A DNA stretch of 64,000 nt from Ciceribacter ferrooxidans (GTDB lineage: Bacteria > Pseudomonadota > Alphaproteobacteria > Rhizobiales > Rhizobiaceae), in the NCBI RefSeq assembly GCF_004137355.1, contig NZ_SDVB01000106.1, positions 62,001-126,000 on the forward strand, written 5' to 3'. Position 1 is the stretch's first letter. Each line of letters begins with the position of its first letter. The position numbers and the translations under genes were made by a program. Below the pieces are notes generated by a model. That model searched no databases and had not been told where the DNA came from. It saw only the letters and a list, made by a program, of their open reading frames with translations. Below, piece by piece: positions 26,092 through 34,089 of this stretch.

Positions 26092-26352
26092 ATGCCCCAT
26101 CTTGCACGGGTATTCCAGTCCGGAAACTCGCAGGTCGTCCGCCTGCCGAGAGAATTTCGCTTCAACGTCGAGCGCGTGGAGATCACGCAGGAGGGCGATG
26201 CCCTCATTCTCCGCCCGCATGTCCAGGCGGGCGAGCCGTGGTCGCCGCTGAAGGCAGCGCTGGCGCGTGGCATGAGTGAACACTTCAGGGCGAGCGGGCG
26301 CGTGCAGTCGGAACAGCAGGATCGGCCGGAGCTAGACACAGTGTTTCAGTGA
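26092..26352 (+). CDS. VapB-type antitoxin (AbrB/SpoVT fold)
   Basis: The 86-residue protein opens MPHLARVFQSGNSQVVRLPR and continues EFRFNVERVEITQEGDALIL, the swapped-hairpin AbrB-like DNA-binding domain of VapB. The acidic C-terminus normally wraps the toxin. GGAGG lies five bases before this ATG, so it is preferred to the ATG at 26059. A VapC toxin should follow, but only a 16-residue stub with a mutated catalytic position is found. The antitoxin is therefore probably without an active partner here. Confidence 0.8.
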   Translation: MPHLARVFQSGNSQVVRLPREFRFNVERVEITQEGDALILRPHVQAGEPWSPLKAALARGMSEHFRASGRVQSEQQDRPELDTVFQ

Positions 26353-26399
26353 TCTCGTATCTTCTCGTCACCAACTGCCGACGAGTTCGACCGGGTTGA
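26349..26399 (+). pseudogene. VapC toxin stub
   Basis: A GTG overlapping the vapB stop reads MISYLLVTNCRRVRPG and then stops. VapC proteins usually begin 'M..YLLDTN', where the aspartate is an essential PIN-domain metal ligand; here it is valine (GTC). The frame ends after 16 codons, so the toxin is dead both by mutation and truncation. No continuation of a PIN domain is visible downstream. Confidence 0.6.
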
Positions 26400-26466
26400 A
26401 AACCTGCAGGTGGAGGGCTGGTCGCTATAAGCTTTGGCTCGCTCGCGCCAAGTGCCGTCCGAGAAT

Positions 26467-26976
26467 CTAGTGCGTCGTGTCCGCCAACCAGAGGCGGACG
26501 TCCTGAATGGAGCGCATGAGAATCGATGGATTGTCGCGGGATGCGATGAAGCCCCAGCCCTGCCAGTAGCGTTCGGCTTCGGCGTCGATCGCCCGAACGA
26601 CGACGGCGCGGCCGCCGACGATCTCGGCTCCGGCGACGCAGCGGCGTAGCGCATCCTTGACCAGTCCGCTGCCGATGCCTTGTCCGGCATAGTGTTGATC
26701 GACGGCAAGCTGTCCGATGAGGAGGCAGGGAATAGGGTCTGGGGGACGCCCGGTGCGGATTGCGCGCGGCGCGCTGTTTGGCTGGATCACGCTGGGCGCG
26801 AGCCCGTAATAGCCGACAACGGCACTCTCGTCGTGAACAACGAGAACACGGGTGAAGTCGCGCGCCTGATTGGTCCTGGCAAACCCGGTCAGCCACGCAT
26901 TGAGGGCCGGCTTGCCGCAGTCGAAAGCGTCGAGCCGGTGCGAGTCGTCGAGGAGTTCGATGCCTGAAAGCGCCAC
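26467..26976 (-). CDS. GNAT acetyltransferase toxin (TacT/AtaT type)
   Basis: The 169-residue protein is a GNAT acetyltransferase with LLIGQLAVDQHYAGQGIGSG, the CoA-binding loop, and the late tyrosine in AERYWQGWGFIAS. The opening (DAFDCGKPALNAWLTGFA) is typical of the TacT/AtaT group that acetylates aminoacyl-tRNA and stops translation. It overlaps or abuts the DUF1778 antitoxin gene just upstream on the same strand. This pair is a complete type II toxin-antitoxin system. Confidence 0.85.
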   Translation of the reverse strand: MALSGIELLDDSHRLDAFDCGKPALNAWLTGFARTNQARDFTRVLVVHDESAVVGYYGLAPSVIQPNSAPRAIRTGRPPDPIPCLLIGQLAVDQHYAGQGIGSGLVKDALRRCVAGAEIVGGRAVVVRAIDAEAERYWQGWGFIASRDNPSILMRSIQDVRLWLADTTH

Positions 26977-27261
26977 CTAGCGCTCCCAGGGCGCTGACCG
27001 GCGCAACCGCTCGGCCGCCTTCGGCGGCGGAGCAGCAGGCGGGGAGGAGATCGCCTGCATGAAGGCGTCATAGGCGTCGGGCGAGACGCGGATGACCGTT
27101 TCGTTGAGGATAGCCGCCTGCGCCTCATGCAACGCCGCACGACGCATGAACTCTGTGCGCGACAGGCCAAGCAGCTCCGCACCACGATCGATGATCATCA
27201 GGTCATCGTCGCGGAACCGCATCGAGACGGGTGTTTCCTTCCTGGGCGTTGTCGTGGCCAT
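26977..27261 (-). CDS. DUF1778-family antitoxin (TacA type)
   Basis: The 94-residue protein has a ribbon-helix-helix start (RKETPVSMRFRDDDLMIIDR, then GAELLGLSRTEFMRRAALHE) and a tail (VSPDAYDAFMQAIS) that masks the GNAT toxin. The ATG at 27261 is chosen because it has CAGGAG close upstream and gives the usual RHH position. The stop is adjacent to the toxin start. It should autorepress the pair. Confidence 0.85.
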   Translation of the reverse strand: MATTTPRKETPVSMRFRDDDLMIIDRGAELLGLSRTEFMRRAALHEAQAAILNETVIRVSPDAYDAFMQAISSPPAAPPPKAAERLRRSAPWER

Positions 27262-27277
27262 GTTCCGCTCCTGTACT

Positions 27278-27296
27278 GCGATCGTATATACATCGC
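27278..27296. promoter_or_regulatory. Likely operator of the DUF1778/GNAT pair
   Basis: GCGAT (27278-27282) and ATCGC (27292-27296) are inverted around GTATATAC, 16 bases or more before the antitoxin start. The symmetry and location fit a ribbon-helix-helix binding site overlapping the promoter. Confidence 0.5.
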
Positions 27297-27385
27297 CGTA
27301 ACGCGGATTGCAATACTTTGCTTCTGGCGCCGTGGGTGCAGTCACAGTGATGAACAACGGCGTGAGAATAGAGCGAAAACGGCGC

Positions 27386-28327
27386 TCACGCGCCGTCTCT
27401 CGAGAGCTGCCAGACCGGAATGCCGAAGCGGCGCGCCTTGTCGGCGAGATTGCCGGTGATGCCGGAGCCGGGGAAGATGAGGACGCCGGCGGGCATCACC
27501 GACAGCATGTCGTCGTTGCGGCGGAAGGGTGCCGCCTTGGCATGCTTCGTCCAGTTCGGTTTGAAGGCGATCTGCGTCACCTTGCGCGCCTCGGCCCAGC
27601 AGGCGGCGATGCGTTCGGCCCCCTTCGGCGAGCCGCCATGCAGCAGCACCATGTCGGGATACTTGGCGAGGGCCTGGTCGAGCTTCGCCCAGATCCGTTC
27701 GTGATCGTTGTAGTCGATGCCGCCGCCGAAGGCGATCTTGGTGCCGACGGGGATCAGCACCTCGGTCTCGGCGCGGCGGCGGGCGGAGAGAAAGTCGCGA
27801 CTGTCGATCATCGCCGCGGTCATATTGGCGTGGCTGACCTTCGAACCGGTGCGCGGCCGCCATGCCGAACCGGTCTGGACTTCGAAGAGGTCGGCGGCAT
27901 AGTCGCGCATGAACTCGAAGGCGTTGCGGCGCTCCAGAAGCGTGATGCCCTCGGCGACTTGGCGCTCCAGCTCGACGCTCTTGACCTCCGAGCCGTCCTG
28001 CTCGCGCTGACCGGTGCGCTGGGCGTCCTCATTGCGCTGAAGCTCACGCTGGATGCGCTCGCCGGCCCGATGGAAGAGGTTGACCGTCGACCAGAGCAGG
28101 TCTTCGAGATCAGGCTCCAGGCGTGTATCGCCGAGCATCTCGTTGAGGGCGTCAAAGACCGCGGTCAGCGTCGACTGGACGGCCGGCTCTTCGGGCAATG
28201 GCCGTGGATCCGGTTCGTCCTGGAAAGGACGATGCCCGTAGATCTGCATCTCGTAGATGAAGCGATCGGTCGGGGACGAGGCGTGGCGGGGCTCAAAGGC
28301 GTCGTCGAGGGACAAGGTAAGGTTCAT
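27386..28327 (-). CDS. DUF2493 (SLOG-related) plasmid protein
   Basis: The 313-residue protein has an N-terminal plasmid-specific part (MNLTLSLDDAFEPRHASSPT) and a C-terminal DUF2493 domain: KIAFGGGIDYNDHERIWAKL, then DMVLLHGGSPKGAERIAACW and a Rossmann-like end. The DUF2493 fold belongs to the SLOG nucleotide-binding superfamily; function on plasmids is unknown. GGAG lies 6 bases before the ATG at 28327, so longer frames to 28675 are rejected. A decayed piece of a similar gene lies at 25862-25907. Confidence 0.85.
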   Translation of the reverse strand: MNLTLSLDDAFEPRHASSPTDRFIYEMQIYGHRPFQDEPDPRPLPEEPAVQSTLTAVFDALNEMLGDTRLEPDLEDLLWSTVNLFHRAGERIQRELQRNEDAQRTGQREQDGSEVKSVELERQVAEGITLLERRNAFEFMRDYAADLFEVQTGSAWRPRTGSKVSHANMTAAMIDSRDFLSARRRAETEVLIPVGTKIAFGGGIDYNDHERIWAKLDQALAKYPDMVLLHGGSPKGAERIAACWAEARKVTQIAFKPNWTKHAKAAPFRRNDDMLSVMPAGVLIFPGSGITGNLADKARRFGIPVWQLSRDGA

Positions 28328-28649
28328 GATGGTCTCCGTTCGGTTGCGGCCGCGCCTCTCGCGGCCTGACGGCGATCCTTCTCCATACGGCGGCCGGCCG
28401 GAACCGCGGCGCTGGCGCGCCGCGGCCCAGCGAAGCGCCGGGCGGCGGAAGAAGGGTTTCTTGACCCGCGAGGAATGAGGGGCCGCTCCGCGGCCTCTCA
28501 GGGGAAGAAACCCGCCTGACCCGCTGAAGGCCCGACAGCCGTATGGTAAGGGTCGCCCTCGGCAGGCACGCGGGCGCACCGCAGAAACGCAGACCATCTG
28601 ACCCGGCCTCCCCGCCACGCCGGACCTGCCCGCGTCGATAGGAGCGGCG
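28328..28649. other. Intergenic stretch with nested palindromes
   Basis: No gene was found between the DUF2493 and Toprim genes. The stretch is very GC-rich and contains the nested palindrome at 28454-28513, listed separately. The rest holds a repeated CGCGGCGC/GCGCCGCG pattern at about 28400-28425 that could also fold. Confidence 0.6.
28454..28513. repeat. Nested cruciform-like palindrome
   Basis: Outer arms GGGTTTCTT (28454-28462) and AAGAAACCC (28505-28513) are exact inverted repeats. Between them GAGGGGCCGC and GCGGCCTCTC pair at 9 of 10 positions around a three-base loop (28477-28499). It may terminate the Toprim transcript or serve as a protein-binding site. Confidence 0.7.
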
Positions 28650-29717
28650 TCACGACGAAAGGAAGACCGGGGCATCGTCAGGGGCGAGTTGCGATCGCAA
28701 GTTGGCTATGAGACGGTCGGGACCGAGCCGACGCAGATCCTCGTTGAAATCTCCGAGTTGCGGCGCAAGCACGAGCGGCAGGATCTGGAGTGCCTGCGCC
28801 CGTCGGCTCAAGCCCTCGACCCCATGGCGGCCGGCCGCATCCGCATCGGTGGCGATGTAGAGGCGGCGACACCCAGACGGGAGCCGGAACGCAGCAAGGT
28901 GATTGGCGCTGAGTGCGGCAACCATCGGGATGGCGGGCATCACCTCCGAGAGCGAGAGGATGCTCTCGATCCCCTCGCCGGCGACCATCACCGGAACAGG
29001 ACCACGGAGGGGGAAGTGAAAGCGGACCGCATTGCCGAGAAGCCTGCCGAGCGCTCGGCGCGGCGTGTCGACCCGGGCCTTGCCGATGCTGCGCGGATTG
29101 AGCGCCGCGCTGTCGAGATAGGTGCGATGAACGCCCGTGATCAAACCGACTTCATCGGTCACCGCGGCGATCATGGCCGGAAAGCTGCTCGTCAGGCCCG
29201 TCGCGAGATCCCGATAATAGCAGCACGGATGGAAGCGTAGGGCCGGGTGTAGCGTCGCGTGCGGGATCGCGCGTCCGCGCAGGTATCCGTCTGCAACTGT
29301 ACCGGCGAGCGGCTGTGTCATACGGAACAGGCGCCTGGCGCGATCGACCGCAGATGCCGCGGCCGACGAATGATCGTTCCCGTCACCCCCGCGGGAGGGC
29401 AGCCGATCCGCATCGACCAAGGGCGGGTGCGGAAGGCTGAGAAAGCGTCGGACCTCGTCGGCGAGGCTGCGGAAATCGTTAAGGCTGCAGGTTTCCCGCA
29501 CGAGATCGAGCAAGTCGCCGTGCTGTCCGGTTGCGGAATCGGTCCAACGACCCGCACGTGGACCGGCCAGATGGACATAGAGTGAGCGGCCGCTATTGTT
29601 GGCAACGTCCCCGACGATCCAATAATTGCCGAGACGACGACCGGCCGAAAGATAATGACGGCAAACCGTCTCGGCGGTTCTCGCCAGACGGTCCGCCAGT
29701 TGTGAGGCTGAAAGCAT
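28650..29717 (-). CDS. Toprim-domain (DnaG/TOPRIM-like) plasmid protein
   Basis: The 355-residue protein has a C-terminal Toprim domain (VPVMVAGEGIESILSL with the catalytic Glu; LYIATDADAAGRHGVEGL with the DxD motif). The N-terminal half includes NNSGRSLYVHLAGPRAGRWT and GDLLDLVRETC, typical of plasmid primase-like proteins (DUF7146). It may act as a primase or helicase-associated protein in plasmid DNA processing. The start at 29717 has GGAGG five bases upstream, which favours it over the ATG at 29732. Confidence 0.82.
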   Translation of the reverse strand: MLSASQLADRLARTAETVCRHYLSAGRRLGNYWIVGDVANNSGRSLYVHLAGPRAGRWTDSATGQHGDLLDLVRETCSLNDFRSLADEVRRFLSLPHPPLVDADRLPSRGGDGNDHSSAAASAVDRARRLFRMTQPLAGTVADGYLRGRAIPHATLHPALRFHPCCYYRDLATGLTSSFPAMIAAVTDEVGLITGVHRTYLDSAALNPRSIGKARVDTPRRALGRLLGNAVRFHFPLRGPVPVMVAGEGIESILSLSEVMPAIPMVAALSANHLAAFRLPSGCRRLYIATDADAAGRHGVEGLSRRAQALQILPLVLAPQLGDFNEDLRRLGPDRLIANLRSQLAPDDAPVFLSS

Positions 29718-30230
29718 GGGGACCTCCATCACGGCCGGCCGGTCGCCTCGGACATGAGGCGCGCTTCCGGAAACCTTGGGAACTTCGTAAGAAGCGCGGC
29801 GGCGTTCATCGCGGTCGGGCCGAGCGGCACGGGCATAGAAAAAGGAGCACGTGACGCGCCAGAAGTGCGCAGCGCGCCGCCGCTTCTGCCCGGGTCAGTT
29901 CGGGTGAGCGTTGCGGCGCCTGCGCACGCTCTTGGAAAAAGGGGGCATATCCATAGGAATCCTTGTCGAGCGCGTCGTGCAGGGACGACCCGCCGGCGCG
30001 CTCCAAACCGGCCTAGCCGCCCAATATGGGACCCGTCTTTCCCTCCTTGGATAATCTCGTCATCGATCATTTGGCCCGTGAGCTTCCGGGACCTTCATCC
30101 GCCTTCCACGCGCCTCAAAACTGCATTATACTGCTCTATATGATGCAGTAAAGAGTGGGAGCCCGTACGCCTTCCGCCGGAGCGCGTTGGTCCGACGCAC
30201 GCCCGGCGAGAAGACAACAAGAGGAAGCAC
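29718..30230. other. Intergenic region with possible decayed small ORF
   Basis: No gene can be supported here with confidence. On the minus strand a frame at 29806-30006 reads DKDSYGYAPFFQERAQAPQR and is followed by a basic tail; it lacks a ribosome site and may be a broken small plasmid gene. Near the DUF1173 start, ACTGCAT (30120-30126) and ATGCAGT (30143-30149) form an inverted repeat that could be an operator. Confidence 0.4.
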
Positions 30231-31421
30231 ATGCGACGATTTTTGATCGACGGCATGATCATCGATGAGGACTCGAACGCGATCCGGTCGTTCCTGTCGC
30301 GTGCCTATGAACAGGACGTTCGACCGCACTGCCTGTGCCGGGAGCCGCCGATCCCCATGTACATTGCCCGGGTCGATGGCAATTATATCGTCAAACGCAT
30401 GCCCCTTTCGGGGCGGGCCCACGATCCATCCTGCCCGTCCTATGAACCGCCTTACGAGCTGTCGGGTCTCGGGCTCTTGGTCGGCGGCGCCATCAGGATC
30501 GGTGCAAACGGGCGAGCAAGCTTGAAACTGGATTTTCCGATCACGAAGAGAGGATCGCGAAAGACGCCTTCTGAGCCTATCGAGCCTGCAGAGGCGCCCA
30601 TACGAAACGAGGCGAAGAAGCTCTCTTTGCGGGCAGTGCTGCACTATCTCTGGGAGGCGGGGGAACTGACCGAGTGGAGGTCTTCCTGGGCAGGCAAACG
30701 CGGCTGGGGTCGCGTTCGCGCGAGTCTTCTGGGTGCCGCCGCACAGATGACCGTGCAGGGCAAGGAGTTCAGCGCGCTTCTATTCGTGCCGGAGGTTTTT
30801 CATCCGGGCGATAGGGAGGGAATCGCGACACGGCGGGCAGCAGCGTTGGCCGCCGCACAGGTATCCGGAACGGGACCGCGCACGCTGATGATCGCAATTG
30901 CGGAGGTCAAGGAATTCAAGCCAGGGCGTGACTGTTACCGCGCCGCGTTGCGGCATCATCCGTTTCCGTTGATCATCGGGGAAGCCGCATGGAAGCGATT
31001 GAATGCTAGGTTCAAGCCCGAACTCGAGCTCTGGCGATCGAGCGAAGACGATCACCTGATCCTGATCGCCACGTTCGGAATTTCCGCCTGCGGTGTCGCG
31101 ACCGTCGAAGAGCTTGCGGTGATGGTGGTGAACGAGAACTGGATCCCGTTCGAAAATGCTCACGAGCGGCTGCTTCTGAAGCGTTTGGCAAGTCTGCGAC
31201 GTAAGAGCATTAAGGGTCTGCGTTTCAACCTCGCTCGCGATCGACCGATTGTGTCGGTCACCTTGCCGGATCAGCGGCCCGCTCCCGTGGCAATGTTCAT
31301 CGTGCCGGCGCGAGCGGAGGAGAGTTACGAGCGTAACGTTGCGGAAATGACAGGCGCAAGGCCCGAAATCACGCCGTGGGTCTGGCGTGTCGCCGACGGA
31401 GAAATGCCGAGATTGCCGTAA
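30231..31421 (+). CDS. DUF1173 family protein
   Basis: The 396-residue protein has the DUF1173 opening, with RPHCLCREPPIPMYIARVDG and KRMPLSGRAHDPSCPSYEPP, including the conserved cysteine pairs CLC and C-P-S-Y. The middle and end follow the family at usual length. DUF1173 is widespread on rhizobial and other alphaproteobacterial plasmids; function is unknown. A GAGGAAG ribosome site precedes the ATG. It is convergent with the RES-Xre genes. Confidence 0.85.
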   Translation: MRRFLIDGMIIDEDSNAIRSFLSRAYEQDVRPHCLCREPPIPMYIARVDGNYIVKRMPLSGRAHDPSCPSYEPPYELSGLGLLVGGAIRIGANGRASLKLDFPITKRGSRKTPSEPIEPAEAPIRNEAKKLSLRAVLHYLWEAGELTEWRSSWAGKRGWGRVRASLLGAAAQMTVQGKEFSALLFVPEVFHPGDREGIATRRAAALAAAQVSGTGPRTLMIAIAEVKEFKPGRDCYRAALRHHPFPLIIGEAAWKRLNARFKPELELWRSSEDDHLILIATFGISACGVATVEELAVMVVNENWIPFENAHERLLLKRLASLRRKSIKGLRFNLARDRPIVSVTLPDQRPAPVAMFIVPARAEESYERNVAEMTGARPEITPWVWRVADGEMPRLP

Positions 31422-31556
31422 CTGCTGAATCGGCCACGGTGCAGCGCTGAAAGGTCCAGGCTCTACACATTGAGTGCTCTGAACCCCGGGACGCCAGGTT
31501 GGTCGGAGTTTGCACCCGAAGGATAGACAATTCCGATAAGGGCGACACCAGCAGCA

Positions 31557-32258
31557 TTAGCCGACAGCAAGGATCGAATAGTCCGGGGTTCCATTCCAGA
31601 CGAGATCCCAGGATGTGCCCGGGCGGACGTTCTGAATGGCGCGAGGCTCGAAGCAAACAAGACAGTCTCCTCCGGGAGCCGGCGCCCGGACGGACGGATA
31701 GATCAAGCCGCGCGAGCCATCGCGCCGCAGATGCTGGGCAAGGCTCTGCCCTTCGGGATAGCCGACATCAGGATCAGGGTTCAGCGCTGGATGGCCCGGT
31801 TCATCAGTGATGTCATGGAACTCCCCGATGAAGTCCGCCAGCAATTCGACGTATCGGGCGCTGTCGCTGAATGAACCTGTGTAGCCAAGCTCCCTTGTAC
31901 GGTGCCAGGCCACCTCGCTGACGGAGACCATGACATCCCAGGCACAGTACCAGGCACCACGCTCGTCTGAATTGAAGCGGTTTCCTCCAGCGCGCGTATA
32001 GACGAAGGCAGCATTAACATGCGTGTCTCCATAGATGCGAAGATCACGGCTGCGGCGCCGCCAGGCAAGCTCGCGCGGGTCGAGGTGAGGGTTTCTGCCC
32101 CGTTCGGCAAGAAGGCGCCCGCTGGTCAACCCCTCGATTTCTGCGAGAATTTTGAGTTCGTCGTCGGTATCCACGAGACGGCGAAGCGCCGGCGGCTTGT
32201 GGTAGGTAGCGGGCAAAAGGCGGACCAGACCTCGGTCGGAAATCTCGGTCCGCTTCAT
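31557..32258 (-). CDS. RES-domain toxin
   Basis: The 233-residue protein has the RES core: FVYTRAGGNRFNSDERGAWY followed by CAWDVMVSVSEVAWHRT, which include the conserved Arg, Tyr, Ser and Glu. RES toxins degrade NAD+ and stop growth. The start at 32258 overlaps the end of the Xre antitoxin gene (ATGA), which is the normal arrangement, so the much longer frame to 32510 is not used. The C-terminal part (CLVCFEPRAIQNVRPG) is also typical. Confidence 0.85.
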   Translation of the reverse strand: MKRTEISDRGLVRLLPATYHKPPALRRLVDTDDELKILAEIEGLTSGRLLAERGRNPHLDPRELAWRRRSRDLRIYGDTHVNAAFVYTRAGGNRFNSDERGAWYCAWDVMVSVSEVAWHRTRELGYTGSFSDSARYVELLADFIGEFHDITDEPGHPALNPDPDVGYPEGQSLAQHLRRDGSRGLIYPSVRAPAPGGDCLVCFEPRAIQNVRPGTSWDLVWNGTPDYSILAVG

Positions 32259-32644
32259 GCGCCACCACGCAAGGCGTCGAGATAGGTGCGGATGGTCAGG
32301 ATCTGCGGCAGGCCTCCGTCGATCGCGGTGTCCACCGGTCGGCTGCCACCGAACAGCGGACCCGCATTTGGACGCGAGAACCAGCTGCGCGCAAGCGGCT
32401 CGGAAAAATAGAGCTCGAGCGACTTGTAGATGCCGATCACCGCACTGAGACGCAGGAGTTGATCCTTCGTCAGCTCTCCTGCGAAATCGGGCTTTCTGGC
32501 GCGCTTCCATGTGCTCTCGGACATGTCTGCAAGACCAGCTGCCTCCTTCAGGCTCAGGCTCCAGGCGTCGACTACACGTGCGTAGGCTTTCAGCGCAACT
32601 GCGTTGATGTTAGCGGGCTCGCGTGCTTTCTCTGCAACCTGCAT
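32255..32644 (-). CDS. Xre/MbcA/ParS-type antitoxin
   Basis: The 129-residue protein has a helical DNA-binding part (LSLKEAAGLADMSESTWKRA) and the C-terminal MbcA/ParS toxin-binding domain (SWFSRPNAGPLFGGSRPVDT). It neutralises the RES toxin whose start overlaps its stop. GGAGG lies five bases before the ATG at 32644; the GTG two codons upstream is less likely. Confidence 0.87.
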   Translation of the reverse strand: MQVAEKAREPANINAVALKAYARVVDAWSLSLKEAAGLADMSESTWKRARKPDFAGELTKDQLLRLSAVIGIYKSLELYFSEPLARSWFSRPNAGPLFGGSRPVDTAIDGGLPQILTIRTYLDALRGGA

Positions 32645-32764
32645 GGTCACCTCCAGTGGAACAAATGTCGGTCATATGAACCAAAAGTCAAGTCCACATG
32701 AACCGGCGCATCAGCGATCCTCATTTCCGGGAAACGATGCGGATCGAGGCGCGCCGGAGAATTC

Positions 32765-33958
32765 TCACGAGGCTTGCGCGAGCAGCCTCCTTGCCTTCCC
32801 CTCCAGTTCAAGACGAGCGTCCTGATGGGTTTTTCTTCGGGCAAGCGCCGTCATGCCCTGAACGAAGTCGAAGATGGATTCCGGAGGCCTCCCCTCCTCC
32901 TGCAGGACCGTTTCGATGATCCTCGCGCTATCACCTTTCGAGAAGCCACGCTTGCGCAGGAAACCCTCGCGATCGTCGTCGGTGCGGGCAACGATACGAT
33001 CCCGCGCGGCCCTTATCCCGGCGATGAAATTTGCTGGAGAGGAGTTGGCGAAGCTGGTCAGTGCTGGCGCGGCCTCACGGGCGAAGCGATGGCCGGCGAA
33101 CTTCGAATGGCGGATCACGATCTCCTCGAAGTTCTCCGTCCCCCAGAGATTGCGATTGGCGCATACCGCCCGCAAGTAGAAGGCCGCAATCCCCAGGGTC
33201 TTCGAACCGACTTCACTATTCCAGCAATAAAAGCCGCGGAAATAGAGATCCGGCTCGCCATTGGGCAACCGCCCGGCTTCGATCGGGTGGGTGTCGTCAA
33301 CGAGAAATAGAAAAACGTCGCGATCGCTGGCATAGAGCGTGGTGGTCTCTTCACTGACTTCAACGAAGGGATTGTGGGTCATCGTTGACCAGTCGAGAAC
33401 ACCTGGCACTTTCCAGATCGTGTCACCGGTTCCGTTTCCGGCAATACGCATGACTGCCGACACCAGTTCATGATCCCAGACCCTTCCATATTCCGGGCCC
33501 GTGATGGCACGGAGTTCGACACGTTCGTCATCGGTTTCCAGCGTCTTCAGCAGTTCAGACCGGTGGGAGAGCAGTCCATGCTGGAGGTTGATGCCGGCAA
33601 GGGGCGCGGGAAGCTGGCGCATATAGGTCGCCGGTGCGCCCACGAGACTGCAAAGCTGTCCATAACTCCAGTGGGTCGGGAGAAGGGGCCGACTTTGACC
33701 GGGGACGATCAGCTCGATTCTGTCGGCATCAGCGCGCTTGGCCTCGACCCGGATCGCGGCACTTTCGACGGTGCGGGCCTGAGCACGGGTAGATCGCGTT
33801 TTCACGGCGTCGTAGAGAGCGCCGAGCGACAGATAGCGCTCGTCGGCGGGGCGAGAAAACCACTCCGACGACACACGTCCGATACGCTCGCCACGCGAGA
33901 TGTCGACCTTGAAACCTGTTGTCGAGGCAGGGGCTGAATTGGAGATCGTGGTATTCAT
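32765..33958 (-). CDS. DUF932 plasmid protein
   Basis: The 397-residue protein follows the DUF932 layout: LLPTHWSYGQLCSLVGAPAT, LRAITGPEYGRVWDHELVSA, YCWNSEVGSKTLGIAAFYLR and the later NLWGTENFEEIVIRHSKFA. The family is phage- and plasmid-borne and distantly related to phage-type recombination or anti-restriction proteins; its role is not proven. GGAGA lies before the ATG. It lies downstream of the ParB-like gene on the same strand and may be cotranscribed. Confidence 0.85.
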   Translation of the reverse strand: MNTTISNSAPASTTGFKVDISRGERIGRVSSEWFSRPADERYLSLGALYDAVKTRSTRAQARTVESAAIRVEAKRADADRIELIVPGQSRPLLPTHWSYGQLCSLVGAPATYMRQLPAPLAGINLQHGLLSHRSELLKTLETDDERVELRAITGPEYGRVWDHELVSAVMRIAGNGTGDTIWKVPGVLDWSTMTHNPFVEVSEETTTLYASDRDVFLFLVDDTHPIEAGRLPNGEPDLYFRGFYCWNSEVGSKTLGIAAFYLRAVCANRNLWGTENFEEIVIRHSKFAGHRFAREAAPALTSFANSSPANFIAGIRAARDRIVARTDDDREGFLRKRGFSKGDSARIIETVLQEEGRPPESIFDFVQGMTALARRKTHQDARLELEGKARRLLAQAS

Positions 33959-34089
33959 GTGCTGTCTCCTAAGACAAGATCGCCCGGCGCGAAGGGCCGG
34001 GCTGTTGGGGTGGTTGCTGCAGAAGAGAGGGCAACTGGCGGTTTAGAGCGAAGGCCCGGCTCGCGCGCCGGACCTTCTTGGGGCGTGAG

